NCBI GenBank assembly: GCA_963849065.1
Contig: CAWKFM010000001.1
Span: forward strand, 558,001-622,000
From: TOLSYN sp963849065
Lineage (GTDB): Bacteria; Acidobacteriota; Terriglobia; Terriglobales; Acidobacteriaceae
Length of the DNA: 64,000 bases
Direction: 5' to 3'
Positions 47,826 to 55,783 of this stretch are shown piece by piece. A program made the translations under genes and the position numbers. Each line of letters starts with the position of its first letter. The first letter of the stretch is position 1. The notes beneath the pieces were generated by a model. It had not been told where the DNA came from. It searched no databases and saw only the letters and a program-made list of their open reading frames with translations.

Positions 47826-48203
47826 ATGAAACGCACACTGCTCCTCTCCATCGCTACCCTGGCCTTCAGCGGATTACTCGCCGCTCCTGGCTTCGCCCAA
47901 ACCAACACCTCCGACGCCGGTCCCGGCAAGGATGATCCAGGCCACCCGCGCGTCAACCAGGTAAACCAGCGCCAGCAGAACCAGCAGAACCGCATCGCCA
48001 ACGGCGAAAAGAGCGGCGCGCTCACCCCCCACGAGTCGGTCAAACTGGAGCGCCAGCAGAACCGTATCGATCGCTCCGAAAAGAAGGACATGTCGGAGCA
48101 TAATGGCCACCTGACCAGGGGCGAGCAATCCCACCTCAACCAGAGGCAGGACAAGGCCAGCGCCAACATCTACGCCAAAAAGCACAACGACGCCGTCCGC
48201 TAA
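47826..48203 (+). CDS. Secreted Gln/Asn-rich repeat protein, function unknown
   Basis: The 125-residue protein has a signal peptide of about 24 residues ending APGFAQ. The mature part has two diverged repeats of roughly 29 residues built on RQQNxxxRI and ending in LTPHESVKLE or LTRGEQSHLN, and a shorter third part QRQDKASANIYAKKHND. Similar exported proteins occur widely without a known role. A TTTATA lies only about 8 nt before the ATG, so the message may be nearly leaderless. Confidence 0.8.
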   Translation: MKRTLLLSIATLAFSGLLAAPGFAQTNTSDAGPGKDDPGHPRVNQVNQRQQNQQNRIANGEKSGALTPHESVKLERQQNRIDRSEKKDMSEHNGHLTRGEQSHLNQRQDKASANIYAKKHNDAVR

Positions 48204-48279
48204 AGCCGGGACCAGCGAATCCAGGCATTCCATGGGAGGCTTGGAGGGTACACCTAAGCCGGCAGAAGCCAGAAAGAAT

Positions 48280-48307
48280 TAGCCCGTCGCGAAGTATCGG
48301 CGGGCTA
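48280..48307 (+). other. Inverted repeat after the repeat-protein gene
   Basis: TAGCCCG (48280-48286) pairs with CGGGCTA (48301-48307), followed by TTCT. It is a weak terminator candidate. Confidence 0.35.
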
Positions 48308-48313
48308 TTCTGC

Positions 48314-48350
48314 GTGCGCAGCCAAAAAGCAACGCCGCTGCGGGCAGCAG
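48314..48350 (+). repeat. Upstream direct repeat flanking the Cys/His peptide gene
   Basis: A 37-bp segment beginning GTGCGCAGCCAAAAAG and containing AACGCCGCTGCG matches the segment at 48547-48582 at most positions. The two lie on either side of the small gene 48405-48521. Confidence 0.55.
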
Positions 48351-48404
48351 AAAACCTTCGCAGCCGCATCAAAAGACTCCGTCCAGATGGAAAGGAGGAA
48401 AAAG

Positions 48405-48521
48405 ATGAAGTATGCGCTGGTGAGTCTCATTCTCGCGGGTACATTGTTAGCGCCTGTTTCCATGCAGGCTCGTTGCCGTTGCCATTGGCACCATCATCAT
48501 AAAATTTGTCATTGCTGGTGA
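48405..48521 (+). CDS. 38-residue secreted Cys/His-rich peptide
   Basis: This gene is too short for routine gene calling. A perfect AAGGAGG lies eight bases before the ATG. Residues 1-22 form a signal peptide (hydrophobic LVSLILAGTLLAPVSM, then QA). The predicted mature peptide is only 16 residues, RCRCHWHHHHKICHCW. It has four Cys in two CxC pairs, six His and two Trp, arranged almost symmetrically around HHHH. This strongly suggests metal binding, for example copper, zinc or nickel, in the periplasm or outside. No homologue is known to me. It lies between two direct repeats. Confidence 0.7.
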   Translation: MKYALVSLILAGTLLAPVSMQARCRCHWHHHHKICHCW

Positions 48522-48546
48522 TGCTGACATGGCTCGTTAAGCTGTG

Positions 48547-48582
48547 GTGCGCCGGGCAAAGAAACGCCGCTGCGCGAAGCAG
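48547..48582 (+). repeat. Downstream direct repeat flanking the Cys/His peptide gene
   Basis: A 36-bp segment beginning GTGCGCCGGGCAAAGAAACG resembles the one at 48314-48350. It overlaps the terminator stem at 48563-48589. Confidence 0.55.
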
Positions 48583-48589
48583 CGGCGTT
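48563..48589 (-). terminator. Intrinsic terminator of pckA, possibly bidirectional
   Basis: AACGCCGCTGC and GCAGCGGCGTT form a perfect eleven-pair stem with a five-base loop. On the minus strand it is followed by TCTTT, 23 nt past the pckA stop. It may also end transcription of the small peptide gene from the other side. Confidence 0.7.
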
Positions 48590-48611
48590 GCCGTGAAGGG
48601 GAACCGAATCG

Positions 48612-50192
48612 TTACTTCTTCGGCGGCTTGGGCCCGGCCTGGCGCACTGCGTCGGGCACGTCGAACTTCTGGATGTTCTTCTCGAACAGCTCGGTCAGGT
48701 GCGCCGCAGTCTTGTCGTAGTAGGCCTTATCGCTCCAGGAATTGCGCGGCATCAGAACCTCATCCGGCACTCCGTGAACGTGCTTCGGCACGGCCAGCCC
48801 AAAGGCGGGATCAAGTTCAAACTCGCCGCCCTTCAGCGTGCCATCCACCGCTGCCGTCACCATGGCGCGGGTGTAGGGAATCGCCATGCGCTTACCCACT
48901 CCATAGCGGCCACCCTGCCAGCCGGTGTTCACCAGCCAGACCTCGGCGCCGTGCTCCACCATGCGCTTGCGCAGCAACTCGGCGTAAACCCGCGGCGCCT
49001 GCAGCATAAACGGCGCGCCAAAGCAGGTCGAGAACGTCGCCTGCGGTTCCGTCACCCCGGCTTCCGTGCCGGCCACCTTGGCGGTGTAGCCGCTCAGGAA
49101 GTGGAACATGGCCTGCTCCGGCGTAAGCTTCGAGACCGGAGGCAGAACGCCGAAGGCATCGGCCGTCAGGAAGACCACAACCTTGGGATGTCCGCCCACA
49201 CTGGGAATGACGGCGCCGTCGATGAACTCCACCGGATAGTTGGCGCGGGTGTTCTCCGTGAGGAGCTCGGCGTCGTAGTCGGCATGGCGGGCACCGTCGA
49301 TCACCACGTTTTCCAGCACCGCCCCAAAGCGCAGCGAGTTCCAGATCTGCGGTTCGTTCTTCTGGCTCAGCTTGATGCACTTGGCATAGCATCCGCCCTC
49401 GAAGTTGAAGATGCCCTTATCGCTCCAGCCGTGTTCGTCGTCGCCGATCAGCCGCCGCTCGGGATCGGCCGACAGGGTCGTCTTGCCCGTGCCCGAGAGT
49501 CCGAAGAACAGCGCCGTATCGCCCTTTTCGCCGATGTTGGCCGAGCAGTGCATGGGGAACACGTTGCGCTCCGGCAGCAGGTAGTTCAGCGCGGAGAAGA
49601 TCGACTTCTTCATCTCGCCCGCGTAGCCGGTGCCCACCACCAGAATAATGCGGCGGGAGAAGCTGACGCCGATGAAGGCCTCCGAGCGGGTGCCATCGGT
49701 CTTCGGGTCCAGCAGCAAACCGGGAGCGGAGACGACGGTGTATTCCGGCTCGAAGCCTTTCAGTTCGCCGGCGCTGGGCCGCACAAACTGGTTCCAGACG
49801 AACATGTTGTGCCAGGCCTGCTCATTCACAAACCGCACCTTCAGCCGATACGTGGTGTCGGCCCCGGCAAACAGCTCCTGCACAAACAGTTCGCGCCCCT
49901 GCAGATAGCGGATCGCCTTCTGATAAATGGCGTCGAACAGCTCCGCGGTGCAGGACTGGTTGATGTCGTTCCAGTCCACGTGGGCAGCTTCGGCGTCGTT
50001 GACGATGAAGCGGTCCTTGGGCGAGCGTCCGGTGCGTGCGCCGGTGTGGCAGACCAGGGCTCCGGTGTCGGCCAGCTTGCCTTCGCCGCGCCGAATGGCG
50101 TGTTCCACCAGTTCGGCCGGAGTCAGGTTGAAGTGAACTTTTTCGCCGCGGATCAGTTCCGCGATCCCGCTTGACTGTGCTGCTGTTGACAT
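48612..50192 (-). CDS. pckA: Phosphoenolpyruvate carboxykinase (ATP)
   Basis: The enzyme converts oxaloacetate and ATP into PEP, CO2 and ADP, the first committed step of gluconeogenesis. I start it at ATG 50192 behind AGGAGAG, giving 526 residues. The P-loop GLSGTGKTTLS is at residues 231-241. The metal-binding segment DDEHGW follows at 251-256, and the substrate region includes HTGARTGRSPKDRF. The C-terminal FELDPAFGLAVPKHVHGVP is typical of the ATP-dependent class. Confidence 0.95.
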   Translation of the reverse strand: MSTAAQSSGIAELIRGEKVHFNLTPAELVEHAIRRGEGKLADTGALVCHTGARTGRSPKDRFIVNDAEAAHVDWNDINQSCTAELFDAIYQKAIRYLQGRELFVQELFAGADTTYRLKVRFVNEQAWHNMFVWNQFVRPSAGELKGFEPEYTVVSAPGLLLDPKTDGTRSEAFIGVSFSRRIILVVGTGYAGEMKKSIFSALNYLLPERNVFPMHCSANIGEKGDTALFFGLSGTGKTTLSADPERRLIGDDEHGWSDKGIFNFEGGCYAKCIKLSQKNEPQIWNSLRFGAVLENVVIDGARHADYDAELLTENTRANYPVEFIDGAVIPSVGGHPKVVVFLTADAFGVLPPVSKLTPEQAMFHFLSGYTAKVAGTEAGVTEPQATFSTCFGAPFMLQAPRVYAELLRKRMVEHGAEVWLVNTGWQGGRYGVGKRMAIPYTRAMVTAAVDGTLKGGEFELDPAFGLAVPKHVHGVPDEVLMPRNSWSDKAYYDKTAAHLTELFEKNIQKFDVPDAVRQAGPKPPKK

Positions 50193-50342
50193 ACGAAGGC
50201 TCTCCTGGAACTGCAATCTTGATCTCTGAATTCCAACCTTGCGCAAACAATAGAAAACTCAACTGACCGCCGGGATCGAACACGGCAGCTCGCTCTTACT
50301 TTTAGGTTTCCAACGGTACGGCAGCGCCGTCGCGCCGCCGTG

Positions 50343-50699
50343 CTAGCTGGCGGGGGCGAGCGTCTGTTGTTTCAGCACCGCGTCCAGATGCTGCAGGGTC
50401 TCGGCTACGGACAAGGTGTAAAGGTCGCGTCCGCACTCGTCGCCGTTCTCCAGAATGCTGCGCAGATAATGTCCGGCCATCTCCACCGCCATCGGGTCCG
50501 TGATGATGTTCCCGGTCTGCTGTTTATGTTCGGCCCACGCCGGCAGTGCCAGGGCGATCCACACCCCACGCCCGTTGACGAGAAACTTCACGTCCACCGC
50601 ATCCGCATGGCGGGTCGCAATCGCAACCACCATGCACTGATATACACAGCGAACCGGAGCCCCGGTCCAACGCTCCGTGGTGCTGAAATCTTCGTACAT
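50343..50699 (-). CDS. Conserved-type hypothetical protein, 118 residues
   Basis: The minus-strand ORF starts at ATG 50699 and ends 150 nt upstream of the pckA start region. The product contains a small beta-rich part, VRCVYQCMVVAIATRHADAV with KFLVNGRGVWIALALPAW. A helical part follows with AVEMAGHYLRSILENG and LYTLSVAETLQHLD. I do not recognise a family. It has no signal peptide or membrane helix. Codon use looks like the neighbours, so it is probably a real cytoplasmic protein. Confidence 0.6.
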   Translation of the reverse strand: MYEDFSTTERWTGAPVRCVYQCMVVAIATRHADAVDVKFLVNGRGVWIALALPAWAEHKQQTGNIITDPMAVEMAGHYLRSILENGDECGRDLYTLSVAETLQHLDAVLKQQTLAPAS

Positions 50700-50875
50700 T
50701 CGCTAAAACCCCATTCTGCTCAGGCGAGAACCGCTCTGGCACGCGTATCCAACAATTTAAACCCGTAAGGCCACCTGTAACAAGAAAGTAAATCGCCATC
50801 CGGGAAAGAAATCAGGGTACATCGAGCTTTTCATCCCCCGGCGTCCGGCACCGCGCATTCGTTACAATCAAAGCC

Positions 50876-51865
50876 GTGACCACCAAGAAAAAGTCGGCAA
50901 CCCGCACAGCCTCAGCTCCCAAAACGGCATCGGCCCTCAAAACCCAGCGCGCCAAGCGCGACCGCGACCTGGCCAGCCCGCCGCCGCGCAAGGCCCTCAC
51001 CGTAAAGGTCCTCACCTCCCGCAACCTGGCCCAGATCCCCTGGCTGGTCCACGGCTTCACCACCCGCCAGGGCGGGGTCACCCCGGAATACGGCGGCCAG
51101 CAGCTCAACCTGGCCCCCACCGCCGAGGACACCCCCGAATGTGTGGCGCTCAACCGCGCCCGCCTGCTCCACAAGCTCCGGGCGCAGGACGTCCCCGGCA
51201 ATTCCTGGCCTCTGGTGATGCTCAATCAGCTCCATTCGGCGACCATCCACCGGGTGCGCCAGCAGCCGGCAGCGGAGCCCCTCCCGCCGCAGATGCTCGG
51301 TGGCGACGGCCTCATCACCAACGCCCCCGGCGTCCTTCTGGCGGTCAAGGTAGCCGACTGCCTTCCCGTCATTGTGGCCGACCGCAAGCGCCGCGCCGTG
51401 GGCGTCTTCCACGCCGGATGGCGCGGCACCGTCCAGCGCATCGTGGAGAAGGGCATCGGAGAAATGCGCCGCCAGCTGGGCTGCGACCCCGCCAACCTGG
51501 TCGCCGTCATCGGCCCCGGAATCGGCGCCTGCTGCTACGAAATCGGCGAGGAAGTCGAACACGAGTTCGACACCCAGTTCGCCTACTCCCGCGAGCTCTT
51601 CGAAGATGTCTTCGACAGCTGGAGCCTCAAAACCAAGTACCCCATGCTCTTCCTCAACCAGCGCGCCCCCGGACACGGCGAGCCCGCCCTCTCCCGCCAC
51701 CTCGACCTGGTCAAAGCCAACTGGTGCCAGCTCCTCGACGCCGGCGTCCCCGCCGAAAACATCCAATCCCTGAACCTCTGCACCGCCTGCCGCACCGACC
51801 TCTTCTTCTCCTACCGCAAAGAACACGTCACCGGACGCATGCTCGCCGTAGTAGGAATTCGCTAG
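50876..51865 (+). CDS. pgeF: Peptidoglycan editing factor PgeF (YfiH, multicopper oxidase-like laccase family)
   Basis: PgeF-family proteins remove wrongly incorporated L-Ser from peptidoglycan precursors; some act as purine nucleosidases or laccases. The conserved site is visible: MLNQLHSATIH, VKVADCLPV, GVFHAGWRGTVQRIVEKGI and IGPGIGACCYEIGEEV, with the metal-binding His and Cys residues. The 329-residue product begins with GTG and a basic Ala/Lys/Thr-rich stretch of about 40 residues not found in short family members. A later start would give a more usual length, so the start is uncertain. Confidence 0.88.
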   Translation: MTTKKKSATRTASAPKTASALKTQRAKRDRDLASPPPRKALTVKVLTSRNLAQIPWLVHGFTTRQGGVTPEYGGQQLNLAPTAEDTPECVALNRARLLHKLRAQDVPGNSWPLVMLNQLHSATIHRVRQQPAAEPLPPQMLGGDGLITNAPGVLLAVKVADCLPVIVADRKRRAVGVFHAGWRGTVQRIVEKGIGEMRRQLGCDPANLVAVIGPGIGACCYEIGEEVEHEFDTQFAYSRELFEDVFDSWSLKTKYPMLFLNQRAPGHGEPALSRHLDLVKANWCQLLDAGVPAENIQSLNLCTACRTDLFFSYRKEHVTGRMLAVVGIR

Positions 51866-51923
51866 CGGTGGGAACGCGCTAGCCTGATAGCTCCCGCGCC
51901 GCGGGTGTCAGCGAATCAGTAAG

Positions 51924-51962
51924 CGGGTGCCCCATTCAAGCCATCCTTTGGCTTGGGTGGGG
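51924..51962 (+). repeat. GTGCCCCA-family palindromic repeat, copy 5
   Basis: CGGGTGCCCCATTCAAGCCA with GGCTTGGGTGGGG as the opposite arm. It lies between the convergent pgeF and glutamate dehydrogenase genes. Confidence 0.75.
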
Positions 51963-52014
51963 CTGTTGATTTCGTTTCTGTTGTAATTGCTTCGCGGACT
52001 CGACGTGCCGCCCT

Positions 52015-53283
52015 CTACGCGTAAATCCCCCGCGTCCTTATCGTCGAAGCCACCCGGTCAATCGCCAGCATATACGCCGCAATCCGGTTGTTCACCCCGT
52101 GCGTCTCTGCGTACCGCAGCACATCGTGGAACGCCGTCGTCATGATGTGTTCCAGTTCGGTGTTCACGTGTGCTTCCTTCCAGAAGTATCCCTGCCGGTC
52201 CTGCACCCACTCGAAGTACGACGCCGTCACCCCTCCCGCATTCGCCAGAATATCCGGAATCACGAACACGCCCTTTTCCTGCAGAATGTCATCCGCCGTC
52301 GCCGTCGTCGGCCCGTTCGCGCCCTCCACAATAATCCTTGCCCGGATGTGGGACGCATTGTGCGTGGTGATCACGTTCTCCCGCGCCGCCGGAATCAGCA
52401 CCTCGCAGTCGGAGACCAGCAGCTCTTCCGCATCGGCCGCCTCTGCACCGGGGAATCCCACGATCGTCCCGTGTTCCGCCTTGTACTCAAACAGCTGCTT
52501 GATGTTGATCCCCTTCGCGTTGTGCAGTCCGCCGTCGATCTCGGCGATGCCTGCGATCTTGAATCCCTGCTCCTGCAGCAGCAGCGCCGCATACGAGCCC
52601 ACGTTGCCGAACCCTTGCACCACGATGCGGGTATGCGTCGGCATAAATCCCAGCTTCTTCACCGCCTGCGCGGTCACCAGCATCACCCCGCGCCCGGTCG
52701 CCTCCTTACGCCCGCGCGAGCCGCCCAGCGCCACCGGCTTGCCCGTCACCACGGCGGTCACCGTCTTGCGCATGTGCATCGAGTAGGTGTCCATGATCCA
52801 CGCCATGGTCTGCTCGTCGGTGTTCACATCCGGCGCGGGCACGTCCTTATCCGGACCGATCACCTCCATCAGCTCGGCCGTAAAGCGCCGCGTCATGCGC
52901 TCCAGCTCCCCACGAGACATGCTCTTCGGATCGCAGATAATTCCGCCCTTTGCTCCGCCAAACGGAATATTCACCACCGCGCACTTCCACGTCATCCACG
53001 CCGCCAGCGCCCGCACCTCGTCCAGGTTCACCTCCAGGTCGTAGCGGATGCCGCCCTTGGCCGGCCCTCTCACAATCGAGTGCTGCACCCGGTAGCCGGT
53101 AAACAGCTCAATCCGCCCGTCGTCCATCTGCACCGGAATGTGAACTGTAATCTCGCGCACCGGCTGGCTGAGAATCTTCCACAGTCCCTTGTCCAGATTC
53201 AGCTTCTGCGCGGCCAACTCGAAGCGCGCCGCCTGCGCCTCCCAGGGATTGGTTTCCATTTGCGGATCGATTGCGGTTGTCAT
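52015..53283 (-). CDS. gdhA: Glutamate dehydrogenase
   Basis: The enzyme interconverts glutamate with 2-oxoglutarate and ammonia using NAD(P). I start it at ATG 53283 (MTTAIDPQMETNPWEAQAAR), giving 422 residues; the frame from 53325 adds unconserved residues. The catalytic region has GPAKGGIRY and IPFGGAKGGI with the conserved Lys residues. The Rossmann domain has VVQGFGNVGSYAA. The C-terminal domain holds VEGANGPTTATADDIL and NAGGVTASYFEWVQ. The hexameric short form fits the length; cofactor preference is not clear. Confidence 0.94.
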   Translation of the reverse strand: MTTAIDPQMETNPWEAQAARFELAAQKLNLDKGLWKILSQPVREITVHIPVQMDDGRIELFTGYRVQHSIVRGPAKGGIRYDLEVNLDEVRALAAWMTWKCAVVNIPFGGAKGGIICDPKSMSRGELERMTRRFTAELMEVIGPDKDVPAPDVNTDEQTMAWIMDTYSMHMRKTVTAVVTGKPVALGGSRGRKEATGRGVMLVTAQAVKKLGFMPTHTRIVVQGFGNVGSYAALLLQEQGFKIAGIAEIDGGLHNAKGINIKQLFEYKAEHGTIVGFPGAEAADAEELLVSDCEVLIPAARENVITTHNASHIRARIIVEGANGPTTATADDILQEKGVFVIPDILANAGGVTASYFEWVQDRQGYFWKEAHVNTELEHIMTTAFHDVLRYAETHGVNNRIAAYMLAIDRVASTIRTRGIYA

Positions 53284-53360
53284 GCCCACACCCACTTCCT
53301 TCCGCTGCGCCGCCACCCATGCCAACTGCGCGCGCAGGGAGCACCGGCTGCAAACCGGCT

Positions 53361-53390
53361 AGTATAGGCACCTCTCCGCGCCGCAGGCAA
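53361..53390 (-). promoter_or_regulatory. Candidate promoter of gdhA
   Basis: On the minus strand TTGCCT (53390-53385), an 18-nt spacer and TATACT (53366-53361) lie about 80 nt upstream of the gene. Confidence 0.35.
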
Positions 53391-53486
53391 GCCGGCCCCG
53401 GATTAGATTCACCGCAGGACTGCAAAGTACGCCGCACACCCAGCCGCAGCAGAAACCGCGCAAAAAGAAGCGTATGTGATACACGG

Positions 53487-53524
53487 CGGGTGGCAATTCA
53501 AGCCATCCTCTGGCCTGAGTAGGG
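53487..53524 (+). repeat. GTGCCCCA-family palindromic repeat, copy 6 (degenerate)
   Basis: CGGGTGGCAATTCAAGCCAT with GGCCTGAGTAGGG resembles copy 5 at 51924, but the outer arms have lost much of their pairing. Confidence 0.55.
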
Positions 53525-53557
53525 CAGTTGTCACTGCCTTTGAATTTGTTCCCTGGT

Positions 53558-53590
53558 GTCATTCTGAGCGCAGCGAAGAACCCCTGCGCC
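53558..53590 (+). repeat. TGAGCGAAGC-family dispersed repeat, copy 1
   Basis: GTCATTCTGAGCGCAGCGAA followed by GAACCCCTGCGCC. Related copies are at 58735 and 60070. All lie in gene-free DNA. Confidence 0.6.
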
Positions 53591-53775
53591 GTTCCATTCT
53601 CCCGTGCTGCTGGAAAGGCATTCCGGCCACCGCCCGGCGCGAGTTTGCCCAGGGTCCGAAGCGCAAAAAATCCTGACCTCCCAAAGCCGGAAGGTCAGGT
53701 TCTCTTTGCATTTGCGACGGTGCACCAGCCCACCGTCTGCTTCGGCAGCCCTTGCGCATCTGCCGTCTCGCTCAG

Positions 53776-54417
53776 CTAGGGCTTGTCCGCCGGAGCTGCC
53801 CCGTCCGGCGCGCCACTGCCTGTCCCGGCATTGCCCGGGCCGCCCATGGGATGGTGCATCGGCCCGTCATGCCCTTGCCATCCGCCGCGCGGCCCGCCCA
53901 TCGGTGCTGGGAAGCGGTCGCGCTGCCTCCACATGGTGCGCAGCTTCTTCCACTGCTCGGGGGTCAGCACCCGCCGGATGGCAAATGCCATCTTCGCGTT
54001 GGCCTTCACCAGCGCCGCCCGGTCGGCGGCAATCTGGTCGATGGAACTCAGCACGGCGTTCTCGTCGGGATTGTCGGCTTCAATCATCGGCTCCAGCTTG
54101 ATCTCGTCCTTCTGTAGCGTGGCGTGCAGATCCACCAGCTTCAACCGGCTGTCCTGGAAGATCTCCTCGATCTTCTGAATCTGCGTGTCGTCGAGCCCGA
54201 GCGCCTTGGCCACTCCGGCCCGCTTCCACCATCGCCCGGGCGCCATCAGCGGACGCGCGCCATCCCCGTCGCCGAATTTGTGCGGCCCATCCCATCCCTG
54301 ATGGTCACCGAAGTTATGTCGCGGCCCATCCATCCCCGGACCTCCACCGCCAGGACCACCCTGCGCCAGCGCGGCTCCGCATAAAATTACCGTTGCGATC
54401 ATCAGCTTGCGAATCAT
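53776..54417 (-). CDS. Periplasmic Spy/CpxP-like protein
   Basis: The 213-residue protein has a signal peptide ending CGAALAQ, then a Gly/Asp/His-rich linker. A helical domain of about 100 residues follows, with ALGLDDTQIQKIEEIFQDSR and ending RRVLTPEQWKKLRTMWRQR. The LxxEQ/LTPEQ-type motif and length fit the Spy/CpxP/heavy-metal-resistance superfamily of periplasmic chaperones and metal sensors. Gly/Pro/Met/His-rich tails may bind metal. It is the last gene of the sigma/anti-sigma unit, so it is a probable target of that system. Confidence 0.8.
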   Translation of the reverse strand: MIRKLMIATVILCGAALAQGGPGGGGPGMDGPRHNFGDHQGWDGPHKFGDGDGARPLMAPGRWWKRAGVAKALGLDDTQIQKIEEIFQDSRLKLVDLHATLQKDEIKLEPMIEADNPDENAVLSSIDQIAADRAALVKANAKMAFAIRRVLTPEQWKKLRTMWRQRDRFPAPMGGPRGGWQGHDGPMHHPMGGPGNAGTGSGAPDGAAPADKP

Positions 54418-54431
54418 CTCTTCTTTTCTCC

Positions 54432-54986
54432 TTATTTCACGGCCTGAGTTTCACTCTTGCGTTCTTCCTGGCTGGCGATTCGGTTGCGCGCCTCGGTAAT
54501 CGCGCCCACCGGAGCCAGCGCCTGCGGCACCTCGTCGCTCAAATCATTGTTCACCGCCTGCAGCAACTCGTCATCGCTCATGCTGTCATTGCCCAAAGCG
54601 GCGGCCGGTTGCGGAACTGCCGCAGCGGCAGGGTGTGCCACAGCCTGCGCCGCGCTCGCAGCCGGACGCGTTTTCATCATCCACGCCGTCTGCGCCGCCA
54701 GCAGCAAAGCCAGTACCCCGGCGCCCACCCAGCGCAGCCGGTGGTTTATCCGGAGCTGCACCCGGCGCGCCGGAGCCAATCCCCCCGCCATCCGCGCGCT
54801 CTGCGACGCCGTAGCCTGCCGCCGCATCGCGATGGCGTAGCGCGCAATCCCGTCCTGCAGCCCGTGTGCTTCCGAGCGGCACGCCGCGCAGCCATCCAGG
54901 TGCGCCTGCACCGCCGGGCCAGCCGAGCCATCCAGCCACTCCGTCAATTCGTCGTCCGTCAAGTGCCGCTCCGTCCGGTCCTTCAT
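54432..54986 (-). CDS. Anti-sigma factor with zinc-finger-like N-terminal domain
   Basis: The 184-residue protein has an N-terminal zf-HC2-type motif, HLDGCAAC, within a short helical domain that would bind the sigma factor. A transmembrane helix at about 86-103 (VGAGVLALLLAAQTAWMM) and an Ala-rich periplasmic part follow. Its start overlaps the sigma-factor stop by 4 nt, the classic arrangement of a sigma/anti-sigma pair. The periplasmic part is short, so the sensed signal may come through the CpxP-like protein downstream. Confidence 0.82.
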   Translation of the reverse strand: MKDRTERHLTDDELTEWLDGSAGPAVQAHLDGCAACRSEAHGLQDGIARYAIAMRRQATASQSARMAGGLAPARRVQLRINHRLRWVGAGVLALLLAAQTAWMMKTRPAASAAQAVAHPAAAAVPQPAAALGNDSMSDDELLQAVNNDLSDEVPQALAPVGAITEARNRIASQEERKSETQAVK

Positions 54987-55549
54987 GGTTCACTCCTCCG
55001 CTGCCGCAGCGCGCTCACCGCCCGCGACAGGTGCGACTTCACGGTTCCGCTCTCGATCCCCATCGCCGCCGAAATCTCCTCAATCGACATCTCTTCCAGA
55101 AAGCGCAGATGAAACGCCGTCTGCTGTTGCGGCGACAGCGTCCGCACCCTTTCCATGGTCTGCTGCAGCTGCTCGCGGGCCAGCAGCGCCCGGTCGGCGC
55201 CCGGACTGGTGTCCATGGCGGCCCTCACCGCCAACTCGGCCTCCCTCGGATCGCTCCGCAGCAGCCGCTTCCAGAACTTCTGCCGCTGGCTCCTCTGGTA
55301 ATCGCGCGCCAGGTTCACGGCAATTCGCACCAGCCAGGTGTTCACGCTGGCCTCGCCGCGGAACTCCGCCCGCCCGCGATAGGCTTTCAGGAAACACTCC
55401 TGGGTCAGGTTCGCGGCGGCTTCCTCGTCGCGCAGCTCGCACCACAGCACGCGATAGATCCGCCCCTGATGCTCGCGCACCAGGTCGTCGAACTCCGCCG
55501 GGCTCCATCCCACATCGCCCATCACCGGCACTGCCAAGGTCTCTTCCAT
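54983..55549 (-). CDS. ECF-type RNA polymerase sigma factor
   Basis: The 188-residue protein has region 2 with FDDLVREHQGRIYRVLWCEL and LTQECFLKAYRG. The 2.4-like segment VNTWLVRIAVNLARDYQRS follows, then a linker. Region 4 has LSPQQQTAFHLRFLEEMSIE and EISAAMGIESGTVKSHLSRA. It leads a three-gene unit (sigma, anti-sigma, Spy/CpxP-like). A weak match for an ECF promoter, AAACC (minus strand, 55590-55586) followed 16 nt later by GTCC (55569-55566), lies just upstream, consistent with autoregulation. Confidence 0.9.
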   Translation of the reverse strand: MEETLAVPVMGDVGWSPAEFDDLVREHQGRIYRVLWCELRDEEAAANLTQECFLKAYRGRAEFRGEASVNTWLVRIAVNLARDYQRSQRQKFWKRLLRSDPREAELAVRAAMDTSPGADRALLAREQLQQTMERVRTLSPQQQTAFHLRFLEEMSIEEISAAMGIESGTVKSHLSRAVSALRQRRSEP

Positions 55550-55660
55550 CGCCGCTCACACCATTGGACGCAACCACCCGCCCCAGGTTTACGCCAGTCC
55601 GAATTCATTGAAATTTCATTCAGCCGGCCATAGAACACCGGCGTCCGCTGCTACTGTACA

Positions 55661-55699
55661 CGGGTGCCCCATATCTGCCTGTCTTTGGCAGATGTGGGG
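55661..55699 (+). repeat. GTGCCCCA-family palindromic repeat, copy 7
   Basis: CGGGTGCCCCATATCTGCCT with GGCAGATGTGGGG as the other arm. It is nearly identical to copy 8 at 59957, although the two are over 4 kb apart. Confidence 0.8.
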
Positions 55700-55777
55700 C
55701 AGTTGACTCTGCCGTTTCCCCTGTCGCGGCCTTCGTCATTCACGGCAGCAACTCAGCCCCGCTGGTCCAAGTTGGTA

Positions 55778-55783
55778 TATAAT
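55778..55783 (+). promoter_or_regulatory. Candidate -10 element of comF
   Basis: A consensus TATAAT lies within TTGGTATATAATC, but no good -35 element stands at the right distance. Confidence 0.3.

Larger units (their letters stand above)
53284..53775. other. Gene-free region with dispersed repeats
   Basis: These 492 bases hold the gdhA promoter candidate, a degenerate GTGCCCCA-family copy (53487-53524) and a TGAGCGAAGC-family copy (53558-53590). Short frames on both strands (for example 53528-53779 and 53531-53725) lack ribosome-binding sites and recognisable products. I call none of them. Confidence 0.6.
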
